DNA of 64,000 nt from the NCBI GenBank assembly GCA_002205965.3, contig NADL03000612.1, positions 62,001-126,000 on the forward strand, written 5' to 3'. Source of the DNA: Kappaphycus alvarezii (Eukaryota; Rhodophyta; Florideophyceae; Gigartinales; Solieriaceae). This document shows positions 56,331 through 64,000 of the stretch, piece by piece (positions within the stretch are counted from its first letter, which is position 1; each line of letters begins with the position of its first letter). Both the position numbers and the translations under genes were made by a program. Under the pieces are notes generated by a model that worked only from the letters and a program-made list of their open reading frames with translations, was not told the origin of the DNA and did no database searches.

Positions 56331-57600
56331 TTTTGCAGGAACACCTGTTGAGAGCAGTGCAGTTTCTGCGACGAGTGACACATTTGAGGAAGATCTAGAA
56401 GGCCACCAGGGGGTGGGCTTCTTTGAGACTCGAGGGGAACGACGAGGAGCTACTGAATGGGCTTCTTCAGATGACAGTGGATTTTCTTGACCGGTAGTGG
56501 ACTCTTCAGAATCTTGTTCTTCGTCAGCGGAGTTCTTTACTTCGAAAAACTCTACAGACAGAGATTTATCTTCATCGGAGGAAGTTTTTTGGCCTTCATC
56601 TCCATTTGGTAGCTCACATGTGACTTGAGGCTGTGTGCATGTTCCGGTTTCACTGAAATTTACACCTTTAGATATTACCATTATTTCTGAGACAATATCC
56701 GGCAGCTTATTTACCTTGAGCTGAGAGGAATACCCCATCATAAGGGCTACACGAGATCTGGGATCCAACTTCTTGAATTTGTCCTTTGGAACGACATACC
56801 AGCACTGTGCACCAAATACCCGCATGTGAGATATGTCAGGGGCAGTGCCGTTCCAGCGGTGGTAAGAAGTTTTATTCTCTTCAGAGAGATTGAAGTAACG
56901 CGATTAAGAACATAGACAGCAGTGGAAAATGCTTCAGCCCGGAAATGCTTTGGAAAACCCTTGTGGTGTAACATCGAACGGACCAGATTGAAAAGGGTTC
57001 GATTCATCCGTTCTGCAATACCTTTTTGTTGGAGGGTGTGAGCCACGGCGAACTGATGTTGTGTGCCGTTCTCCTTTAGGAAGTTCTTGAACTCGGTTGA
57101 GAGGTACTCTCCGCCATTTCCGGACCGTAAAGCCTTAATGAGAAGCTGATCTTCATCCAATGGAATTTTCATTTCAGGAAACTCATGGACTTGGAGATAT
57201 TTCAGAGACTAGCAAGGGTGTTTCTCCGCAAATGATTTGTAGTTTTCGAATCAATCTATCACCTTTGACTTGTGGCTCATAGGATACACAACCATCCACT
57301 TGAAGTAGTTGTCGATGAATGATACAAAATACCTAACCCTTCACAGAGAAGGAGCTTTAACCGGTCCCAAGACATCAGAATGAAATAAGTCTAGAGCTTT
57401 TGACGAACAACTTTTTCTTTTCTTCGTGATTGGGGAATGGTGGAATTTACCAAGTATGCAACCGACGCAGACATCATCTTCCTCATTTCTTTGTGAAATG
57501 TTATGCAATCCACGACACAGCTTCTGATCATTGATTTGTTTCCTGGAGCACGTACGTGCGCAAATCTCTGATGTTAAATTGAAATTGGGCATATCAAGGA
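56331..57600 (-). pseudogene. copia B integrase
   Basis: CVGCILGKFHHSPI with LDLFHSDVLGPVKAPSL (zinc region and first Asp), then a stop. Next come LRSGNGGEYLSTEFKNFL (second Asp replaced by Asn in S-G-N-G-G-E-Y), GIAERMNRTLFNLVRSML (catalytic Glu) and a C-terminal domain with RVFGAQCWYVVPKDK and an acidic Ser/Glu-rich linker to RT. The D-to-N change would abolish integration. Confidence 0.85.
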
Positions 57601-58060
57601 AACTTGAGATATCAAGGTGTTTTTAATGCATGCTTGGTGACACCCAAGGAGTATGGGCCATTAGTGAGCGTACCCGCCGTCACAAGAGTAGAGTCCGAGT
57701 GACGAGCAAGGGTGACTCTATTCTTATTAAAGTACGTCTCAATTCCAAGCTTTTCCATGACAGATACGGAGAGCAGTTGGTAGCTAAGGTCTGGAATGTG
57801 TAATACGTTGTTCATTACACACTTGACAGTTTCGCCCTTTCATCGTAACGTGAGAGCAACTTCACCGGAGCAAATAATCATAGCCGTGGAGTCTGTCCGA
57901 AGGTCAAGAATTGACGGGGACGTGAGAAGCTGATAACTTATGAAAGCTGAGCGGTTGTAAGTGATTTGCGAGGTACATCCTTAGTCGATGATCCATTGAA
58001 TAGATGATAGAGGACAGCCTCCGGTAGCTTGAAGTGCTACTCTTTGTGCAAGGGAAGTCG
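57601..58060 (-). pseudogene. copia B protease
   Basis: SSIQWIID, stop, GCTSQITYNRSAF: the D-S-G-C-T-S active loop with the Ser codon turned into TAA. Then MNNVLHIPDLSYQLLSVS, the usual post-protease L-H-V-P-x-L segment. Confidence 0.8.
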
Positions 58061-58917
58061 ACGCAAAAGAGATAAACGAACTCGGGGCGTTCGGTGGTTT
58101 CAGCAACCTCCGTGGCAATGAGGAATTTTACTCCACTTCCTCTAGCCCTATCAAGATAAGCTCTAACTGGATGTCCTCTGAGAGCGGGATGAGGTAAATT
58201 AATGCATCATCGGCTGCTATCCCGATGCCTGCCGCAGTGTAAGCAAATTTCTGCGGAAGTTCCTGTTCGAGGCTTGAAACACTGGGTGTCCAGGAGTACA
58301 GCCGTCTCAGCGACTTGGAGTGCTTCTTGATCCCGCTGAGCATGGCGTCACTCTTCTTGGAGACATCAACTCTGTACAAATTCGAACAAAAACTTGTCAT
58401 CTTCGATATTGGCAGCACCAAGGTCTGATATGAGGCTCGCAGAGCTATCGGGCAAGCCATTGAGGATGTCCATGGCCATTTCGCTGTCTCCGACATAAAA
58501 AGACATGGATTTTGGAGTGAACGCAAGTTGGTGAATACGGGCAGCAAATAGTAGAAATTTCTCATTTGGGTGCATCTGTCCGATATAGAAGCGACGTCTT
58601 GCAGCGAGCTTGTTTAGCAGAGTATGCTTTTCGAAAATATCACAAATGAGTTTCCACATTTGTTTGGCCGTAGTGGCGTGTTGAAACTGCTCAAGGAGAG
58701 CATCTGAAATTGTGAGTCCAATAATGGCTCTTGCCTTGGCATCTGCCTTTTGCCATGCGAAGTGAGTTGACGAAGATGTTTCGGGTAGATCAAATGTAAG
58801 ATGATTTTCAACCTCCCTGAGAGATAGGATAAGTAGAATTCGAGCTTTCCAAATGGGAAATTTATCATCACGGAACTTCTCGAGATTACCAATACGAGGT
58901 CCGGCAGAGGAGTCCAT
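58061..58917 (-). pseudogene. copia B gag
   Basis: ATG at 58,917: MDSSAGPRIGNLEKFRDDKF, PIWKARILLILS (the F..W...M/I...L gag start), then EQFQHATTAKQMWKLICDIF and LLNKLAARRRFY of the UBN2-type capsid region. Ends at a stop near 58,366, then continues in another frame to 58,128. No zinc knuckle was found in the remaining stretch. Confidence 0.85.
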
Positions 58918-58949
58918 GATGAGTATAATGGGACCAAGTGAGTCAAAAC

Positions 58950-59638
58950 TTAATTTTTGTGTCTGTGGTCAATGTGTTTGTTGTGGTCGTGTCTAGTTTG
59001 TAAGACGCGATTACAGTGGGCACAAAGAGTAATATCCGACTTCCGCTCAGATCTGTTGCGGCACTTCCTACCAACTCTGTGCTGAGAAAGTTGGTCCGGA
59101 CCCAATACTTTGAGCTGACAGAGATCAAAGGTGAGGAAAGAAGAATTAGGTTCCGAAACAGGGGGTATTATAGGTGCCACAGGAGATGGAGGAGAGGGTA
59201 CAGTCGTCGAAAGAAGTGGAGCCGGAGAGAGAGGTTCGACATTAAGCGATATCGAGATTCTTAACGACGGAGGTTCAACAGCAGGAGGCAGCACCGCGGC
59301 TGATAAAGGAGTCTGGGTGAGAGTGACTGGAGCAGGAGCTTGAGGTTTCGGAGGTGCCCGAGGTGCCTGAGGTGTCGGAGGTGCTGGAGGTGCTGGAGTA
59401 GGCGAAATCAATTTAATAACTTGAACTGGGGCAGCTACGTTTGCAACCGATTTCTTCTGACCTTTTGGTTTCGACACACGGGCTGCAGAGACGTAAAAAG
59501 GCTTTGAGTGGAGGTTGACTGGATTATTGGAGTTGTTCCCGATTGCGGGCCTTTTCTTTGTACCCGACGCCGAGATGTTTTGAGTAAAACCCTTCTTCTT
59601 GGGAGGGATAATCTTCTTTTGGGAGTGAGAAGGGAGTC
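58950..59638 (-). CDS. copia B leader ORF: Pro/Ala-rich protein with C2H2 zinc finger
   Basis: An open frame of about 229 codons lies between the 5' LTR and gag, same strand, ending 32 bp before the gag ATG. The N-terminal 65 residues are Lys-rich (KKIIPPKKKGF, TKKRP). A long Pro/Ala/Thr linker follows, then a C-terminal finger CAHCNRVLQTRHDHNKHIDH with His spaced for a C-x2-C-x12-H-x4-H finger. No ATG opens the 59,638 frame; two stops upstream suggest the true 5' end is decayed (an ATG occurs in another frame near 59,770). A nucleic-acid-binding accessory protein is the reasonable guess. Copia A and C have no equivalent. Confidence 0.5.
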
Positions 59639-60324
59639 AAACGACGTCTAGAGTGGTTGCATTGGAGGTTATATCACCGCCTTCACCGTCAGACACAATA
59701 GCGGAGTCATCGATAAAACGTCACTTCGGACGAAGCTGCGGTTTCTCTGATCGAGGCGGGGCTTAAACATGGTCTAATGAGTCGTTGTTGGAAGTGAAAT
59801 TGATACAGCGGACGAAAAGGTCGTCTGGAGAGATCTTGATGCCTCGAAGGAAAACGGAGCGGCAGAAGACCATTGGAGGCAGGGCGTTGCGAGGTTAGGC
59901 GAAGGCTGAGGAATAAGCGTGAAAGATATAAGGAAGCAAGAGGTTTCGGGGATATTTAAACTTACTTTTGAAACTAGACACAGGTTGTGAGACAAACCGA
60001 GGTATGTGACACAGAGATGAGGCGAGTAGCAACGAGGAATCGGGTCCCAAAATGGACTTTGTTCTGTGGTGCGGGGATTAAGAACGACTACGAGCCGCAC
60101 AACCAACCAACTTAGGCAATGCAGAGACGACTGGCGTCAGACAAGCCACAAGACAGAAGGTCAGTAGATAGTGCATAGACGACAAAGAGGTCAGATCAAA
60201 ACTTAGGTGCTTTTCTTTGGAGCTTCCGTGTTTTCCTAGCTACACGGAGTGTAGGGTAGCTTCGAGGTGGTTCGTGTTGAACAAGGAGCGCGAAAAAGAT
60301 AAGTCGGTGTGCAGCACTAGCGGC

Positions 60325-60338
60325 CTGGGCCCATAACC
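60325..60338 (-). promoter_or_regulatory. copia B primer-binding site, initiator tRNA-Met half
   Basis: On the minus strand GGTTATGGGCCCAG directly follows the 5' LTR and is an exact complement of CTGGGCCCATAACC, the anticodon arm of eukaryotic initiator tRNA-Met. This implies priming by a cleaved tRNA half, as in Drosophila copia. Confidence 0.8.
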
Positions 60339-60778
60339 TGATGGAAATAACTAGAGAGAGGGAGCGAGAGAGCCAGACAGGGAGGGCAGGAGAGAGCGGG
60401 AGAGCAGGTCAGAGAGAGAGAAGGGTAGAAAGAGTGATGGACTGAGACGGAAAGATGAGAGAGGAGAAGGTGGTAAGGAACTTTACTTAGGTAGAAGATA
60501 GAGAGAGACTGGGCCTTATATAGACTTCAGGGCGAGTCGACTGATGCTTTCTGTTGATCGACGGAATTTTACAGAAGACATATATAAGATGATGAGTATC
60601 TAATCCTAAACCTGCTTGAACTGATCTAAAGTAGATCAGCTCAAGCTTACAGCACTGTACAGTGCATAAACATAACTTTCAAGTTCAAGGTTGAACGGTA
60701 AAGTACAGTAATACCTGTAAGTCTTTTTGCGAGTTTTCAGCTGACAGAAGCAGGCAAAAAATAGAAATTACACTAACA
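60339..60778 (-). repeat. copia B 5' LTR
   Basis: 440-bp partner of 54,261-54,696. The inner end is fixed by the abutting tRNA site and the outer end by TGTTAGTG on the minus strand. Confidence 0.85.
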
Positions 60779-62767
60779 GATATTGCATTCAAAAGCCAGT
60801 ATTTCGACAATTAATGTACTCTAAAACTAGCTTTACGACCAATGCAGCCTTTTGAATTTTCAGAAAGTCAAAATCTTTGGATCGTTATCTATAACGATTT
60901 GGACGAAAATTCATGATAGACTACCATTGCTTTTTTGTGTATAGCATCGAAAAAGCGTTTCTACAAATAGCTGAATTCAAGGGCGTCAGTTTTAGCCATT
61001 CCATGTACCGCGTTAGACCAAAATTGCTCGCAAAGCAGTACCTCAAACCAGAAGAAAGCTGAGCTTGATTCTTCTTCTGTTTTCCTTCATTGATATGAAT
61101 AAATGTTTTACTTCACAATTACCGCTGACAGCGAATCTTGAAGGAAAAGAAAAGACTTATAAGGCTATGATGAGGCAGAACGGGTAATCTTGTGATAAAT
61201 GAGAGATACTAGTAATGTAAAAGACATCAAATCTCCTAATATGCAAGTCCGCTATTCCACTATCTAACTTTCATTTTTCCTTCACTCCTCTGAAAACCCC
61301 TAAACCCCCTGAAAACTTATAAAATTAGCCATCTCCATACTTACTTGCGGGAATTATCCCTAACTACTTTTTCTCTAATCCTTCTAAAATAATTATCATC
61401 CAAGCTCATTTTTTTACACGTCTAGCTCAAAATAAAAACATTCTATAGAAATATCAGCCCTTGAAGCATCGCTTAAAACAAAATCAAATTTTTTATTTTA
61501 AACTATTAATGACGCAGGAATCCTATAAACATTCCCCTAACCCCTCGTAGCTCATATCAAATTTCTCAGACCCATAATCCTTAGTTCCATTAAACCTTAA
61601 ACCCCCTAAGTTCCTATCGACCAACCCCTTAAAATATCCCCTAACTCTACCTCTTGCTTTCCCCAGTACCTATGTCTACCCAATCCCCTGAACTAGTCCT
61701 CCCCTGCGTTCAAGTCTATAAAATATACCGTATTTCTACCGACCACCATTTCTTAAACATGAAAAAACTCTAGTTGACCAACTTTTTATACAATATGCCG
61801 CTTCATCTACTAAACCTTCACAGCATCTTCCTTTGCTGCTTCAATACTATTGTTTGTTCATCAAGCCCATTAATACTCTAATACGTTTCATCTCCTACCT
61901 GCTATCCTACAACACACTGAAAACCGGTCATGCAGATGTGTGGGAAGAAAAATTGCCCTTTTGCACAAGTTTGTAATCCAAATTACGGGCTCTGCACGTT
62001 CGCACATGATCAGGCTCTCTGAGGCCTTAGCCCCGATGTACCTGGACTTACCCCCAATGTAAGCGGTATACATGCCCAAATGTGAGCTCCTGACCACTCT
62101 CAATAAGCATTCACCCCTTAGCTCGCTGTCTCAGCCCCATCCAATCAGTATTTCTCCTCCTCCCCCACCTCGACATTTTTCGAGCGATCATACATGTGGC
62201 CTGGTAGAACCGCGTACAACCACAGGTGTATCATAACTTTTTTTGCCATAATTGATCCAAAAATATTATTGGACTGGGGAAATGCTGACGAAAATCTTTG
62301 CCCCCAAATCACAGGAAAATATTGGTACAGTATAATGAAAAGATTAAAATTCAGTAAAATCCAGACATATTTTGCAGACCGCTAATGAAACTTCCTCCCT
62401 CTGTATGTGCTTTTATGATTATTTATTCTGAGGTCGGACTTATCCTCGGCCTCGGAATAGCCATAGGCCTGGTACGAGGAGAAAGCGAGAGCCCTACTGG
62501 CCTCCCTCGCCAACAAAATCAACCCTTAGCGCAAGATCGCACAACAAGACACTGCAGCTGGACCCTTCACTCCCGACTCAAAGTCAGTCTCTTCTGACGA
62601 TACCGCATTCAAGAACCCTACGGCTGCATCTAACACGGGTCAAGCCGAAGCTGCACCAGTCGACACCCTGACAAAGGATATTATCTCAAGCAGTCAGGCT
62701 ACGCAGGTCACCCATTTGAGACAGAAAAAACGGAAGCGCCCGCGGGGTACGCCGAGACGGACCCCTA
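60779..62767. other. no gene seen; C-rich AT background
   Basis: No coding frame supported to about 62,400. From 61,290 to 61,690 the plus strand repeatedly shows CCCCTAA/ACCCC-like words without tandem order. From 62,400 a frame rich in Ala/Thr/Gln ending in a basic KKRKRPRGTPRRTP-like stretch may be the ORF1 end of the LINE that follows. Confidence 0.4.
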
Positions 62768-63751
62768 ATGAGACTCACAACGTGGAACATTCGGAGCTGT
62801 AATTCGTCCAAGACTCCTTATGTCGCCGAATTTTCGATGACGACAGGTGCTCTCCTCGTAGCAGAGGAATGGCGTGACTGCCAAATTCCGAAAGAGCTCC
62901 GCGTTTTCGGGAAGTTTTCGAGCGAGCCTCCCTCAAATCCGGGCCGACACCGGTGATGCGGTTGCATCACCTTCCTTTTGCCTCTCCTAGCACCCACAAG
63001 ACTCATAGGGTAGTTTTTAACAACCACCTTCCATATCATTGCCCTCTCTCTCTTCTCAACACCAACGATAGGTGCAGACCTGCGACCAAATCCCACATTC
63101 ACATAATTACAGGGCCTTTTACACAAACTTTTACGATCTATTCGAAGGTCAAGCTGTAAAAGTCGGCGACCTGAACGCCAGGCAGAAGAACTATGATCAC
63201 TCTACGGACAAGTAGGGCCGCTTTGTTGTCCAGTGCGCCCGTTGTCATGGATTTATTTATTCAGGAACTTATTTGCCCTTATTTATAGTCTCGAAAAAGT
63301 AATAGCACCGTCGCCTTGTTCCTCATCCGGGACCTGCAGGTACAGTCTCTGAAGAAGTCGACTAGCACCCGCCCGCCTCTTGGACCATTCGCCGGTCCAC
63401 TCTGAGATACTGCTTTCTACACCTGCCTCGCTGTACTATGTTCCCAAATTCTATTTGGAGAACTGCAACTGTAGCAGAAGGGTATATACTAACTACCAGG
63501 AACTTAACCAGCTCTCTGTGACTCAATTAAACAGTTATAACATCCTGGAGGAGCTGGCGTCCGCCTCTCGATCTTTGGTGGAGAAAAATCTCCTACTGTG
63601 GACAGGCTTTCGCAAACCTCATCCAGCTAGGTTCTGCCCGGGCTGGTCACCCGCTTTCGACCGCAAAGCCAGGACACGCCCGAAACTTCTACGATCCATA
63701 AATTCAGCGGACCCCCAAGAGGCTCTTGTTTTGGACCAAGTAATCAAGTAG
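62768..63751 (+). pseudogene. LINE relic: apurinic-type endonuclease domain and linker
   Basis: Plus strand, three frames: MRLTTWNIRSCNSS (N-terminal TWN motif), LLVAEEWRDCQ (catalytic Glu), then VGDLNARQKNYDHS (the GDFNA motif), a stop, GRFVVQ, and LDHSPVHSEI (the conserved S-D-H-x-P-V end of the domain). This is followed by a linker with CPGWSPAFDRKARTRPKL resembling the PWW..EL..A...R region before LINE reverse transcriptases. The endonuclease nicks target DNA for target-primed reverse transcription. Frameshifts and stops show decay. The RT would lie beyond the window. Confidence 0.6.
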
Positions 63752-64000
63752 GAGTTCCGCCCAAAACATCACTGCCTCCAACGAAGCTCAAATCTTGATA
63801 TAGAAAAGAACGAAACTCCAACGATAAACCAAGCTGTCAAACTTTCTCTTTCGCTGGCTTGTCTCGCCAAATGGCCCCCGAATTGGACCAGATGTGGATG
63901 CTTACATGGAATTTTTTTGGCAAACAAATAGCCATCACCCCTCAATAAAATCAACTCGGCGCCATAACTCCACTGTCGCATTCTCTGTCCATCTCCAGAC
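63752..64000. other. window end, probable continuation of the LINE relic
   Basis: Broken frames with no diagnostic RT motif before the window ends. Confidence 0.35.

Larger units (their letters stand above)
54261..60778 (-). mobile_element. copia B: nearly complete Ty1/copia element
   Basis: 6.5-kb minus-strand element with LTRs at 54,261-54,696 and 60,339-60,778 that are nearly identical over their last ~390 bp but differ in the first ~75. Inside, reading on the minus strand: tRNA primer site, a leader ORF with a zinc finger, gag, protease, integrase, RT, RNase H and a purine tract (AATTTGAGGGACG) abutting the 3' LTR. Flanking bases (GAAAA left, GATAT right) do not match, so a recombination or rearrangement after insertion is possible. 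Frames contain several stops and shifts. Confidence 0.88.

Noticed and set aside
61290-61690. CCCTAA-like words as an interstitial telomere
   Set aside because: The words are scattered, vary in length and are not in tandem; a compositional bias is enough to explain them.
63380-63520. Gypsy-type RT start (NYQELNQLSV resembling DYRxLN)
   Set aside because: The preceding DHSPV and GDLNAR motifs and the following PGW segment fit a LINE endonuclease and linker better.

Overview
This is a eukaryotic nuclear segment: a short island of host genes (about 22.6-32.6 kb) set in some 50 kb of decayed mobile elements. Host genes are intronless or carry very short GT-AG introns (108 and 111 nt). Intergenic DNA is AT-rich, and LTR retrotransposons dominate. 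The recognisable genes are organelle-type: a bacterial-type UvrB, a HemF-type coproporphyrinogen oxidase and a plant/cyanobacterial-type RNase II/R. This fits a photosynthetic eukaryote with a sparse, intron-poor genome, most likely a multicellular (florideophyte) red alga such as a Chondrus relative. The taxon is an inference from gene style, not a match.

Left flank (1-22.6 kb): relics of a DDE transposase (0.4-1.0 kb) and of a LINE C-terminus (5.9-6.4 kb). A 1.0-kb solo LTR with a perfect target duplication sits at 7.6-8.6 kb. Two or three decayed copies of an unknown gene family lie at 10.9-11.8, 13.7-14.2 and perhaps 22.2 kb, with a relic resembling a hemerythrin (HHE) domain at 12.4-13.1 kb. 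A complete 7.2-kb Ty1/copia element (copia A, minus strand, 14,578-21,758) has 351/352-bp LTRs. Besides gag-pol it carries an antisense reading frame resembling a cysteine protease between RNase H and the 3' LTR.

Gene island: uvrB (+), a multi-pass membrane protein (-), a three-exon hemF-like gene (-), an RNB exoribonuclease (+), and one or two small poorly resolved genes (-). Tracts of a TACTG/CAGTA pentamer lie 200-300 bp upstream of the plus-strand genes and upstream of the last minus-strand genes, which makes them candidate promoter elements. UvrB, HemF and the RNase would plausibly act in plastid or mitochondrion (DNA repair, tetrapyrrole synthesis, RNA processing); each has an N-terminal extension. 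All three carry changes at conserved functional positions.

Right flank (32.7-64 kb): an inverted repeat of unknown nature (32.7-33.6 kb); an eroded copia element C (36,204-40,736) with LTRs of only 83 bp; a second, oppositely oriented copy of the 1-kb solo LTR (41,010-42,045); a mosaic of copia B pieces and a hAT transposase relic (42.1-51.2 kb); a nearly complete copia B element (minus strand, 54,261-60,778) with an extra zinc-finger leader ORF; and a LINE endonuclease relic running off the end. Copia B and C have primer-binding sites matching the anticodon arm of initiator tRNA-Met, the half-tRNA priming known from Drosophila copia. No rRNA, tRNA or CRISPR array was recognised.
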